Origin: Phytoseiulus persimilis
Taxonomy: Eukaryota > Arthropoda > Arachnida > Mesostigmata > Phytoseiidae
Direction: 5' to 3'
Assembly: GCA_037576195.1 (NCBI GenBank)
Contig: CM075104.1
Location: 23,638,211 to 23,702,210 of the forward strand
DNA: 64,000 nucleotides
The notes beneath the pieces are model-generated. The model was not told the DNA's origin, did not search any database, and saw only the letters and a list, made by a program, of their open reading frames with translations. Position 1 is the first letter of the stretch, and every line of letters begins with the position of its first letter. Of the stretch, positions 1 through 12,147 are shown piece after piece. The position numbers were made by a program, and so were the translations under genes.

Positions 1-1744
1 TCCACCAGCTAAACTGATCCGGGCCTTTTCGAGAGCTGGAACGTCTCCTTCACTCATCATGGTCGTCGAGGGTTTCAGATGGCCCGCAACGCGTTCAGTG
101 CAAACGAAAGAAAGATCCTCAGTGGGACGCCAGACTTTACCGGCATACCAACGCGAGTCGTCCGCTCCTCTCGCCTCTTGAGCGGATTTGGATATGTTGT
201 TCCGCGGGAGATATTCTCCGACATTTGCTCACACAGAATGATGCACAAACGGGACACGTACGAATGCAGTGAATGATGGCATGGATTTTTTCGCGGCTCA
301 TGGCCATTACGGAACATTACGGCTCCCGGAGACAGTGGTTCTCAGTAAGTCTTCCTCTTCTATTGCGAGAAAACGGAATTTCAGATTCTCGAGGTAGAAC
401 CTGTATTCTGCAGAATGCATTGAGTGAAGAATATCACTTCGTTGGTCCAAAAGTAACTTCCGCAACGCTGAGCACAATATTACTAGTTACAAGTCCGAAA
501 CAACCATCTTGCTCTGGTTGGAACGCAATTTCGTCGAGCACCGCCCTCAGCCTTTGACTTCTCTAAGATAACAGAGGGGGGGGGGGGAGTCATTCCGGGG
601 TATCAAAGGCGAGCTCCGCGGCCCGCTCCAGGTCTCGAAACTCGCGGAAAATTTCGACGAGCAGCCTGAGTTTCCCGCATTCCCACCTCGAAAGATCACA
701 CAAAAAAAAGATCGACGGTTCAATTCTATTTTCGAGAAATGGCGGATGTTGAGCGGAATTCCCATCTCATATTCTCATCCTCCCCCATCCATTAACTCAA
801 TCCGCATCTTTACCGTTCGAATGAGGGGAATTCCGGACCCGTGCGGAGGTCCCAGATCCAGCCTATGATTATTCTTCCTATCAGCATTCTTTCGACGGTA
901 CACTGGTCGGAGAAAGTTCTCCACAGGCTACGCGAAATGAATCATCACTCTGTTAAGCCCTCAGGGCGCGAACGATCCCGACAGCTCGGGTCATGCTCAG
1001 AACGCAGCGCTTCTAAGCCTTTTTCAGATAAGGCTGCTCGACAAGACCGCGTACCGCCGAGAGGGAGTCGGGGATCGTAGACTAGGCGCGGGTAACCTCA
1101 AGTGCAGCGGTCGCTACCACAAGAGTCCGTTTCGTCACAAGTAGCCAGCTCTCCGAACTTAATTATTCCCCGGAAGTAATACTCCATCACACACAGACGA
1201 GATTTCGTTTCCCTCAGTATTCAAAGGAGAATGATAGCTGAGATCCTCTCTCGTCACGAACCGGAATGCTCGGCTTCGCTTCGTGGCGACGTTCCATGGG
1301 CCGTTGCTCGCCATCACGACAGTACCTTGGGAAGAAGCGGCACGTGCAAGCGCGGCGGGCTCTCAGACTCGGTCACTTGATCTAGCAGTCATGCTGCAAG
1401 AGTCAGGTAATGTATGGATTAAGAACGTCCCCGGAAGAGTCCGATTCCCTCCGAAGACTCCTGAGCACCTTTTCCGACTGACAGCGTGGGAAGACTACCA
1501 AAGCTTCTACAGGATCTTACACCGGCTGGGAATCAACCGGCTTCTCGAAGAACGACCACTTGACAAGTGAATGAAGAAAACAGCTCGTGTGATTTTCGAA
1601 AATTTCCGCCGATAGTGCACGAGTTCGTAAGCAAGCGATGTGCTTCTCCGATGTTGAAGGCCGAGGAGCTTATTCGGGGGGTGAGTAGTCTACCGAGAAC
1701 CCCGTTTCGAAAAACGCTGAGCCATCCGAGGATGCGCGATTAGC
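1..1744. other. No assignable gene; possible introns or upstream exons
   Basis: No recognisable protein family, RNA gene or transposon end is seen here. A G-run of about 12 bases lies at 576-587. Strong donor-like sites occur (for example TCA|GTAAGT near 343), so upstream exons of the Arg-rich gene that follows could be here, but none could be tied to it by frame and homology. Confidence 0.4.
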
Positions 1745-1912
1745 TACCGTTTCTCAATTCGTGCGTTCCGAGAAGAAGGCAAGGGCAGCCGAATCGGTGA
1801 CCGAGAATCACGCGGAGAAATCCACCAAAAAAGGTAAACAAACATGTCTGCCTTCAGTGTCTAGCAGACGATTCAGAGCTTAAGGCATCGAAGCTGGGCG
1901 CCGCACCTCTAG

Positions 1913-4900
1913 CGATAGAAAAAGCAGCCCTGCAAAAGAACGCCGTAGTTGGCTACACAGGGCCTCCTGCCTTGGAATGGCGCAGGCCGGACTAGGAAAA
2001 CCTGGGGTCGGTGGAGACCAGAACGTGACCGAAGAATTGAAAACCCATCCGATTCCTGTTGTACCGCAATCACTACAGCGCACCCAGCGTGAAGACCTGT
2101 ATTACAACCAGCAGCAACAGAATGGTCGAGGAGTTTCGATGACTAGCCCAGCGAATTCGCTCGGGACTGAGAGTCTCGTAACACCCAATACGACTCCTGA
2201 GCCGAGTGGATCTCCTCGCAATTTGGATCAGGAACCTTCAGTGTTACCACCGCCCACTATAAGCACCACTTATGACAGGTAGGTCGAAAAGTCCCCGAGC
2301 ACTCCCCGAGCCGGGCAGATCCGGATTCGTACGCAAACGGTTGGCTGAGGTAGATCCAATTGGTTTGGCAAACATTTATTTCGTTATTTTCGCGTCGAAT
2401 CATCAAACAAAATGTCGCATGATTTCGTAAGAGTCTCTGTCGCCATAGTTGGTTATGTGTTGAGCTGTTTCTGGTTCAGTGAGCTGAGCGCTTCGTGTCT
2501 TTTGGTGTTGTCTTTGTTTGGACAACTTAGAGCCTCATCATCGTATCGACAATTTTTTGGGAAATTCCTGTTGCTCTGGACTCCCAGAGAGGAATAACAA
2601 TTCCACCGAGAGCTGTCCCCATTGGACAAACGTCGCGGTCTTTCCTTGTCCAGAGCGGCCCGTCGTCTTGTTTGATTTCTTTTATCTCGATACGTGTGCT
2701 GTTTCAGCTGGGTAGCCTAGGTCCTTTAGCTTCCTATACGTTTTCGGGCCTGAGCGAGCTAACAACCAAGCAAGCTAGCCAGTCGGTCTGCCAGTCCACC
2801 ACCCGGTCTGTTCGACTGCTGCATCCAACAGCAACGTCGACTGCTGCTTAGTCATAGCGGGGCCAACCTCCCCGTAAACTGTGTGTTCCTCAGCTGGATT
2901 CAGCTCTCCTTGGAACGTAGTCAAGATTGGGATTTCTTGTTTAGAGCCACCGACCGGGTCCAGCGGGTTGAGGAAGCAAAAATCTCTGTAGGCGCCCGCT
3001 TCGGTGTCATCTGCAGCACACAGATCGCACACTCGCAGAGCATCCCGCAAGCAGTGGCTGTCTATCGGTCTGTGCGTCAGCTAGCCGGCCGGTCTTCCTT
3101 CCTTGCTCTCTCCAGGCGAACGAGCTGACCGCTGAGGCTTCTCCGACAACCAGAGCGAGCCTAAAACACTAGGCCTAACCCATTCTGGGAACCCACAGCG
3201 TTAGAGCTTCAGTGCTTTCAAGATGGGATAGGCTCTCGATTGAACGAGTTTGAGCTCTAGGGCAGATTGCCCTCCTTCCTTATCCTGGGTAGAACTTTTT
3301 TTCCTGCACAATGCGCGGTCGCTTGCACTTTAATCCAACTCTATCATCATCTTCGCCGCCCCGTTTCAGCAATCATTAGTCACCTCGACTACGAGTATCC
3401 TGTCTCGCGCTCTATGAGACATGATTGTCGGGATGTTATCTTCAAGAAGTTCAAGCACGACTCCTCAATTCCCACACGATCCGCTTGATAGAGCTCGTTT
3501 GTTTTCCAGGTACATGCAGACTCCACCAATGAACGTACCACCCTACGTGGCGTACCCCTATTACTCACAGCCGACTGTGTATCTCGTACATCCCCCGATG
3601 TCGTATATCCCACACGCCATGGAACCGGTGCACATGTCTTACGATATGTCAGTACCGCCGCCAAACCTGGGATACATGCCGATGGCTCCCCATTTGTTTC
3701 CGCACACCATGTACAAAGTGTCACCTCAGGAGCGATTTGTCTCGTACGAGCAAACGCCGCTGACAGCATCTACCCTGGGAAGTCCAGCAGTAACCCCTCA
3801 AGTGCCTCAAAGTAACGGAGTCTCACCGCCGGCTCCGAGGCCTGATATACCTGTTCCCGAGTACGCAGCTGATCAGCACCTGTCACAGACTGAGCACTGT
3901 CCCTTGGACAACGGTCATGTTCAGGCCTACGAGTCGGTTGAAAATGGAGTCGTTGAGATCACCGAACTAATCGAGGAAGCTCAAATCATCGACCAGAAGA
4001 CGTCGACGACACCGGTGCCGCAATCAGAGCCAGCATCGAACGCCGATCGTTGGTACGAGTCAGTGGCCGAAGAACACCGAGTGCAGGCCACTGCAGATGA
4101 CGTTCAAGAGCCCGTGGACCATACAGCCTCTCGGGGTCGAGGAATCCACGAGGAGGCCCTGGACAACTATCACGGTCAGTACAAGGTGGCCGAAGTCAAC
4201 AACAACGATCCTCCGCAGCGAGACGGACGACAGCGAGACTCGTATCATCGAGACAATCAACGCTACCCTTCGAACAACCGTCGAGACAGAAACCTCCGCG
4301 AAACCTCCAATGGTCGATACGACCACGACCGACGGAGTGAGACTCCTGATAAGCGTCACCGAGGTGGAAACTCAAACTATCGCGGGCCTCCCAGAGACGA
4401 CCGTCGGTATTCCAACCCAGAACACGGTGGCACGAATCAGTACCGATCGAAGCGAGCCCAGCGTGATTTCAAAGGAGGTGATATCGAACACCAAGGTCCT
4501 TCCCGGGAGAACTCCGCTGTGCGGCGAGGGGACAATCGGCAGCGATACTTCAATTCGCCTAGGAGGGAAGAAGAGTGCAACCGGTACGACGGCAACGTCC
4601 GCCGCACTGGCTCCTACCGGAACCGCTGGCGGGACGACTTCAACGGAAACCGGAACGAAGAACCTACGAAACCCGTACCCAGAGGTCGCCAGGAGCGAGA
4701 TCGCACAGACGCTGCGCAACGCAACAGTCGCCGGCCCCCGGTAGCGTCGCGTCAAGAGGACGGACAGCGTGCCGGAAGGAACGAGGTACGCTCTCATGGC
4801 TCTGATGATGACTCCTTGCAGTTTCTCTTGCCGTCGGTCGTTGGAGTCAAGGGGAAGTTGGATATGAAGAGCATGATCAGCGAGGATGCCGTCTCCATGA

Positions 4901-5001
4901 AATGCATTGCTAGTCAGAAGCCTCCGCGTCATGTTCACCAGTCACAGGATCAGCTCCCAGGACCAGCCGCAGGGAAGAAAGCGAACAGACGTCCCGAGTG
5001 A
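1913..5001 (+). CDS. 3' exons of an unidentified Arg-rich, low-complexity protein
   Basis: I do not recognise this gene. Two exons join cleanly: 1913-2278 (ends AG|gtaggt, phase 2) and 3510-5001 (after gttttccag, first base completing an Arg codon), with the stop at 4999-5001. A further upstream exon ending at 1833 (AG|gtaaac, phase 2; 79-bp intron) keeps the frame, but its start is not seen. The spliced product begins Ser/Lys/Arg-rich with a short Gln run, passes a Pro/Tyr/Met-rich segment with YVAYPYYSQ, an acidic stretch around 3950-4150, and then a long Arg/Asn/Asp/Gly-rich region (about 4200-4790) of the kind seen in RNA-binding proteins. The tail contains DDSLQFLLPSV. No folded domain is visible. 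A cytoplasmic RNA-regulatory protein is an inference from composition only. Confidence 0.6.
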
Positions 5002-8000
5002 AGGCCATCAACTAATGCAAAGGCGAGGGAGAAATATGGCAGTGGATCAAATGAAAGTTTTGCTTGACTGCGTTACTGCTTGCGTGGATGCGTGCCGGTG
5101 TGAGATGAGGACAAATGCAGTGTAAACCAAGACAGTGTGTGGTTCGACGAATATCGACGGAGTTGGTGGGAACACGCATATGATTAAGATGATGATCCGT
5201 CGGTGATGAAGCCTAAAGATCGTCATGATGGAGTGGAGACAACGAGTGATAATCGAAGGCTGTGTCGCTTTTTGACGCAGTCTGTTTTGTGTTGAGGGGA
5301 TAAAAGTTGATAATATTATTGCTAATATAGTTCAGTATATACACACATCTTTTTCAAGCAACAAAAACAAACATACATCATTGAACTAGCGACTAAAATG
5401 CGAAAAAAAAAACTTTACAAACGAAAAATAACATACAAACGACGAGTATATCACGATTCGCCTGATATAGCTAATAATAATCTCCTTCTCGGAACCATCA
5501 GCCTATGATAACCACGGATGCCTTTCCTGTTGTTCCTTCTCAACTTGACGTCAAGTTTTTTTCAACCTCGTCACCACTGAATATTTCGGAGAGGACGGAA
5601 GTGAGTAGCCGGTCTCTGAACGACACTGTGCCCTTCGTCTCCCTCATGGTCGAGGAGAACGGTTTCGTGTTCGTAGATCGATTGATTGATGGACTCTCTC
5701 TCTCCCGTTTTACTTGTTCTCTCGTCACTGCGCTGCCTCTTAAAGAACTTATTGCCATTCGAGAGAATCAACCTTATCCCTACATACGAACAGACAAACA
5801 AACTGATGGATCGTTTGATAGTCAAGTAGAATCGTAGGTAGGCCCAGTGGATTCATTGTCCGTCGCGTTGGGTGAATACCGAGACGTCGAAACGCGTCCC
5901 CCTCCTTCTTGTCACGATTTCATCCTCTAACGGCCGAAATGAAGTGACCCAAGTAGGAGCTTGCGTCGAGGGAAGCGAACATATTGGTCTTCACGACTTT
6001 TTTACATGCTTGTCGCTGATGTAAACCCTAGCCATTTACATTTTTGAAGCGTTAGGCTGCGGGCTCTCCTAACAGCTTTAACCGTTGCTCGCCGCTCTCT
6101 GGGGCTGGCGGGCTCACGACCCTTCCCAGAGACTGTTCCGTTTTTTTGAGCGAATTTCCCTCGTGGCTGAAATGCTGTCTGAGTGGAGGATGATCGAGAA
6201 CGACGACGGTTCGGTTGTATTGTGCTGATACGGAAGCGATATACATAAGTATATATGGATCATTATGTAACAGTGAAAAGAATGGTAGGATGAGCCAATA
6301 TAACTATCCAGTAATGGAGAACCGGTCATAACCACTTGAGCTGTTTCTAGCGAGAGTTTCCTACGCCGGCTATGTCCGAGGTCCTTCTGTCAATTTAATG
6401 CGTGTGTTTATGAAAGACATTTCCTTTATTTCCGCCTTATTCTTTGAAAAACCAACAAAAAAAACGTTGAGCCTTCTACCATAGTCCAAGTGCCTACAGG
6501 CGGCGACTACTTCGAGCAGTCGGAGGATCAGTCAGGTGTTTGTCTGTTTATTCTTCTCTTCGATGGTGATAGAGTGACCGTGAACGCTGGAAATCGACGC
6601 TCCAAATCCGGATCGAAAGCTCATGGCACCCCGACGATATTGTTAGATCGCGGTCATCCTTTCATGATCTGTCCAGTTATCTTCATATCCAAGTCCATCA
6701 ACGAGCTCCCGTCAGTTTTTCTCCTGTATCCAAGGGAACAGAGAATAGATGGGGATCCAAGTAGAGGGGAAACAAAGTAGACTCCATAAGAGAACAGTCT
6801 GGTTGTTGAAGTGTAATCCAGTGTGTTTGTGTGCGTGATTGTGAGTGCGTCACCCCTCGTGGGTGTAGATAATCTGTTGTGCATTTTTCGAAAACCATTG
6901 GCGATGCTATTCGAGAAAGCAGTGATGACGATAGGCTGCAGCGTCAGTATGATTGATAGGGACAATGATTTTGATAACTAGGATAGACAGAGAAAAAGTA
7001 CGAAAACCAATTGGACGACCTGGTGCCCGTATGGAAAGGGAGATACAAATCTTATGGAAATCTCCGAGAGAATGCCCTGTCGTCAGATACAAGTTCATTA
7101 AGAATGGGATGAATTATGGGCAATGTTTATCATTGATCCTTCGGACGGGAGGGGGACGGTAATCCGAATGGATATTACTAATTAGAGCAAGGGATTGTTA
7201 CGCTCATCGTATAGATAGATGAGTCGATCAGTTGAGCTATCGACTGACTGTTCGACGGACACAGCCGGTGAATTACCTGCGATTATGTTTCAAATTCGAG
7301 GCCCTCTGTTACGTGAGCGCGGTGGATGCAGGAAGATGGTTCGTCCATTCTCATCTCGATTGTTCGAATCATGGCATCCGCGGAAAGCGTTCTTCCTGAA
7401 CGTCCGGAGTCTAAGAGCCGACTGCGTTATGATGCTCTGTGTGTCCGCACGTTACTACGACGAATACACTTACACTTCACGATTTATATTTTCTCGACTT
7501 TTCTCATTTTTGCTTGTGGTTTAGTGGGGACTAGGGGATGAAGGACAATGGCATGGATATGTTACGCAGATCGATTGATTGAAATCCCTTTCGCGTTCTA
7601 TCGATTGCCTGCGGCAATAGTCGTTCGAATGTCTGCCCTGCCTTGTAGCCGATAAGTATGAGAACTCTGAAATGTTTCGAATTTACCGAGTACACTGGGA
7701 CTCCCGTAGCCAGTACGAGGTCTCTGACAGCAACGGTTATGGCGACGAGTTAATGTTCTGATGGCTTGTTCATGATGACGCTTCGGATCAGATTATTTCT
7801 CTACCGACCCAACAATCTCGACTCCACATATTGTTCCGAGAGTCCGATTCCCCATGGTAATTCTGGAGCTATCATTGGATCAGAATTGATGTTCAGGCGC
7901 TGCTTCTTTCTGCATGATGAAGTTTTTTGATGTTGGAACCGATGTTGGAGATAGAATGTGAGGCTCGAACCTTGTGATTGTTGTATTTTGTTCGGCGCGA

Positions 8001-8226
8001 ACGGTCGACAACGGCCAGTTGCAGGTAGGAGTCGAGCCAAGATGAGAGCAGATACCGAAGACGCTGGACATCTTTTCAAGTTGCATATGATAATATTTCC
8101 AAGATAAGTACGACGTCGAACGATGCGAATGAATTTTAGTAAATAAAGTATAAAGACAAAAACGAACTCGAGGATCCTCTCTCCTTATAACTTTATACAA
8201 ATACGGCCCCAGTATGAACAGTACGA
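5002..8226. other. Probable 3'UTR then intergenic DNA
   Basis: After the stop at 5001 the sequence becomes AT-rich with A-runs (5340-5480), as expected of a 3'UTR. From about 5500 to 8200 only short frames (up to about 110 codons) without family resemblance are present, on both strands. I see no gene, RNA or repeat family that I can support. Confidence 0.45.
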
Positions 8227-9247
8227 TCACAACGCAGTTCCACGCTCCAAATTCAGTTTCGTCTCTTTAGTGTATTCGCCATAGAAGCGCTCCAGCTTCT
8301 TGTTGAACCGTTGGTTACGCTCGTTAATGAAATCGATGTCTGCATCAGGATCGAATCGTCTCCTTCGCGAGAATTTCTCGCGTTTCGCGGCAATCTGATG
8401 GGTTGCTTTGGAGAGTCTGCAACCGCAAGCATGATCGTGGGTCACGTTGAACACTCCACATAGCATGGCGGACCAGGGTGAATAATTTTCCTAGATGAGA
8501 GCTCAACATACCTGTCCAGGGCTTCTGGTGAATCTTTATGCGTGCCATGGATCATTGTATTAGCCGTAGGGAAGAAGTTTGCTCCCATCTTCTCTTTCTT
8601 CGCTTCGTAATCTTCCATGTCGGGTTTGATCTGGTCCACGAGAGAATGATACTGACGAGCCGTTGCGGCTTCGAATGACGAGAACCCTTGGTCTGGATTC
8701 CGTTTTCTCTTCCTAGCACGTTCCAAACGGTCCGCTTCCTCAGCCGAGACACCTCGTAATTTCTCCATCTACGAACGTTCAAATCGTTTTATGCATCGGG
8801 CAGTGCTCAGTGCGTCCTCATTGAGAGTATGGGGATCTCAGTATGAGAAAAATTCGCACTTACATCGTAATCCCTTCCTTCCTCTCTCGCCTGAGTGGCT
8901 TTCTTCTCCTCGTCCAAAGCATACTGAGCCCAATGCTGTTTCTCCTCGAAATTTTTCGGGAGTTTCGCTTTACGATCTTCTTCCACAACCTCCTGTGAGC
9001 CAAGATTATTATCCTGAGGCGGTCGATACTGATGCCTCCCGGTTCTCGGCAGAATTGGTTTCGGCAGCATCGACGATTCGGAAGGAGAAATTCTCCCGGG
9101 GAACATTTGAAGGAGAGTACGTACCCGGTGATTCAATCTGGATGCTTCGCTCTTCCTCATCTGCAGCGCTCGCAACCGATCCATCCGGGAAGATTTTTGC
9201 GATTGGGATTTCTCATTGCTCACCGAGGGACCCGCAGTTTCCGACAT
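8227..9247 (-). CDS. Syf2: SYF2, spliceosome (NineTeen-complex associated) pre-mRNA splicing factor
   Basis: Four exons on the minus strand: 9247-9125, 8992-8864, 8768-8512 and 8416-8227, with intron phases 0, 0 and 2; product 232 aa, close to the human length (about 243). SYF2 joins the activated spliceosome and is needed for efficient splicing and cell-cycle progression. The family is recognised by the junction-spanning [16 protein letters not shown], the central NPDQGF and [10 protein letters not shown], then [13 protein letters not shown], and the conserved C terminus [17 protein letters not shown] followed by LERGTAL. The start is the only ATG ahead of the conserved [17 protein letters not shown] block. 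All four exons have standard GT-AG borders and the frame is unbroken, so the gene looks functional. It is isolated from other recognisable genes. Confidence 0.95.
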
Positions 9248-10219
9248 CTTGGTTTGAGCCTGAAATATGACAGCGTGAGGATTCCCATCTTGAAGAAATC
9301 GAGACTCGCGCTACTGCGCACGAGTCAATCAGAATTTGGGATGATCCTTTGAATAGGAGCGTCGAGCGTTGACATCCATTCCGCATTCGATAATTCCGTC
9401 CGCAAAGACACACCGGACAAGCGTGACCCTCTGGAAGCTCTCCGACGAAGTCGCTTGCGCTTCGGTACGATCTGATTTCGGCCTTTTGCCGAACTCACCT
9501 CGAACGATTTTGTCTGAAGAGGTTTTCTCACACTCTATTGTTTCGACTGCAGGGTGCCACAGCGCCGAAAAACATGGCGGCTCACAACAAGAGAGTTGAA
9601 GAGAAGCTTTCAAGAGGGCCCGCCTGAATTCAAAAGCTCGACAGCAACCAGCGGACCTGATGGGACCTGAAAATGATGCGTTGCGTCGATGAATCGAAAC
9701 CTGGGCTTTCACGGTTCGCGTTTGTGGTCTAGGACTCGGTCTAAGGACTTCTTTCACTATCTCCCTCCACTATCTCTCCCCTTTTCCCAGACTATCCAAT
9801 CGGTAGCTCTCGCAGCTAGCTTCGCTTCGTTAACCGTCTTGGAGCGGAGTTCCGTTGTTGTTATCGTCGTCGACAAATGCTAACGCTCACCTCAATTCTT
9901 TCCTGACGTGTGCAATGATATCGCCCGAACCACTTGCGCGTTATTCCAAATCAATGAAGGAGTCACGAGAAGAGTCCCCTATGTTGCGGTCAGAATCTTT
10001 TGATTCGAACTGTTGATGCTCTTTCGAAAGGTCCGGGTCCTGACCTAGTCGTCTCTCGTTGAGGACCTAGTCGATGGTTCTCAAGGCAACGAGTTATCAG
10101 GGAGTGCTTCTTCCTTACGTAACCGAGCAACCCTTTCATGAAGAATGTCTTCTCCCCAACAGAACTTGTCTAATATCTAACCTTTTATGAAACTAACTCC
10201 TCGAAAGCTTCATGGTGAC
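9248..10219. other. Upstream of SYF2; nothing assignable
   Basis: This is the SYF2 promoter side followed by anonymous DNA. Frames of up to 142 codons occur on the minus strand (9329-9757), but they lack family resemblance and splice support. No TATA box is evident close to the SYF2 start. Confidence 0.4.
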
Positions 10220-10621
10220 GCCGCGACTATTGCGCGATCAGCCGATTACCGGGCCGAAGCAGCGGTTTTCGGGAAGCGATCCGACCCATCAACCAAACTT
10301 CTATAGGACGCTTCTCGATTGTGCTCAGAGAAGGGCTCATCCCCGGGTCGACATCAGTTCACAGCGTATTTCGCGAGCCTATCTTGATCTATCCCTCCTG
10401 CAAAGTCTAATGATGAACAGGTCCTCCCGTTTCGTGGTTTTCCGAGCCGCACCTCTTCTTGATCGATAGCCGCCAGTCTCATCGTGCGGCAAGAGAGTAC
10501 GCTGGACGCCGTTAACGGATACCCCTTCGAGGCCGACTATTCCTCGCAAACTGTGTCCAGCCTTTCTTAGAGCAAGTATCGCGGCACGTTTCTCGGTCGA
10601 GAACTGATTCCTTGGAGCCAT
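10220..10621 (-). pseudogene. Tc1/mariner-family transposase remnant
   Basis: From the ATG at 10621 the minus strand reads a Tc1-type N terminus: MAPRNQFSTEKRAAILALRK followed by a helix-turn-helix (GHSLRGIVGLEGVSVNGVQR) and an Arg/Lys-rich linker with RKTTKREDLFIIRL. The frame stops at 10379. After a frame change near 10330 it resumes with the family's second half of the paired-like region (STIEKRP...GRIASRKPLLRP) before more stops. No DDE catalytic core and no terminal inverted repeats could be found, so this is a truncated, frameshifted relic of a DNA transposon. Confidence 0.8.
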
Positions 10622-11057
10622 GCCCTAGCGCCTGCAGGGCATGACGTTTCGACATCATTATAAACCTCATTTTCCCACGGAATGAAACAGCTTAATTAGA
10701 TGACTCTACCTCGAGGTTCTATTCCATAAAGCAAAACGGAGTGGATTTACCCCGTTTTTTCTCCGTATGAACGGATAGATGGGGAGCTGGATTTTGGCCC
10801 AGAGCTCAGTCTATCAGCCATGAAGAGATCAGGAAAACTTCGTGATTCTCCGACCGCCCGCTCCGGTGCTGCTCTTAACAACAATTTGCCTGACTGAGTA
10901 AAACATACACCGCTGTTATGATGACAACGTAGTTCATTTTCCTAATCGGCCGGTATCTGTCCCGCTTCCTCACCAGACAAATCAGGTGGTCTTAGGAGTT
11001 CGGTTTCCGATCGAAGGTGCCGCGTACCTCAAGTTTTTGAAGTCAGTGTACATGATG
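10622..11057. other. Anonymous DNA between two transposon relics
   Basis: No gene or repeat is recognised. The sequence may contain the eroded 5' end of the Tc1 relic, but no inverted repeat could be matched. Confidence 0.35.
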
Positions 11058-11065
11058 GTCAACGT

Positions 11066-12139
11066 TAGGCTTTGCAAATAACCGCATTTCTGAATCACCG
11101 CGGTTACGGTCAATCGATAACCGCAAAATTAGGACTGAAAACCGCGGTTATATGGAAGCATGCTTCCTGAAAGATTTCCAGGAAGCTTCTCCTCTCCTAT
11201 CAGGAAGAAGGTTCCATTATGAACAGATACAACGAGATCTCAAAACACATCTCATAAAGACTCGTTTGTTACAACTCGACCTCGATCAGATGGGGCCGGG
11301 GACATTGGTTGAACGTCTCAAGTCACGAAATCTTTGGTGAATTATCCTGATGCCAGAGAGATCATCTTGTATTGTGAAGCCCCCCGTCCGATGAATGTAG
11401 TCAGCAGTTTCGAGTTCAGCTCCTCACGATCCGCTGAGGAAGTTTTGCAAACTCTGGAATTGTCGCCGATTTCTGCACGGTTTCACGAGCAAAGAGTGCC
11501 CAGAGGCATGCTCCCTTGTTGGGTTGAGATAACTCACGCAGTTCCACGTCCTGATTCTCGAGTTTTTTTTACATTGTGAATCCTCGAGGGCGTCTTTTTA
11601 GGTGCTTTCAATTTTGTCTGGCTCCAAATTACTGCTCCCGGCTTCGATATCACCCTTATCGTAGTTGAAAAGGGCTATGGTCCTCCGTTCCGACCAGTGC
11701 ACGAAAGATAGCCGTTTTCAGGCGGGACTTCATCACAATTCTTCTATCGAGGCCTTCCAACAGGGGTGCAACCCACACAATAGCTACTTCCGCTGTGCTC
11801 TGTTCCCTGATCCTACCAAATGCGCAAAGCTCTGGAAGATTGAGCCTCCCGCTTCCGATGCTGGCTCATCGATTCCTTGAACATGATGGGGACATGCGCG
11901 TACGAATTTCGTTTAATGGGAGTCATCACACAAGATGTCACAGTTCTAGAAGCAATTCATTTCTCTTCAATCGCTCAGCACCTAAGTCCAGATTCCCAGC
12001 CAGAGTACGCTCATGAGACGCGACGCTTTCTCGAAAAATCATACGTTTCGGAAAATTGCGGTTAAATGCGGTTATAACCATGATTCGCTCGCGGTTATTG
12101 CGGTTATTAATCGCGGTTAAATAACCGTTGCAAAGCCTA
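11066..12139. mobile_element. hAT-like DNA transposon, copy 1 (non-autonomous, 1,074 bp)
   Basis: The ends are exact inverted repeats of 12 bp (taggctttgcaa ... ttgcaaagccta). They are flanked by a perfect 8-bp target duplication, gtcaacgt, at 11058-11065 and 12140-12147; an 8-bp duplication is characteristic of the hAT superfamily. Inside each end are several copies of the short motif ggttat/aaccgc, including the palindrome aaccgcggtt, arranged as subterminal repeats. The interior has only short frames (for example 11665-11880 with CALFPDPTKCAKLW) that are partly shared with copy 2. No complete transposase is present, so the copy is presumably immobile unless helped in trans. Relative to copy 2 it lacks roughly 180 bp near the left end. 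Confidence 0.85.
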
Positions 12140-12147
12140 GTCAACGT

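Noticed and set aside
331-345. cagtggttctcag resembling a hAT left end
   Set aside because: No partner end is nearby, and the string overlaps a plausible splice donor.
4060-4938. Long frames on both strands inside the Arg-rich exon (for example 215 codons at 4097-4744 plus, 188 codons at 4372-4938 minus)
   Set aside because: They are alternative frames of a repetitive, stop-poor coding exon. The spliced frame with clean borders explains the region.
8791-9270. 159-codon plus-strand frame across SYF2
   Set aside because: It is antisense to the SYF2 exons, whose splice borders and homology are clear.
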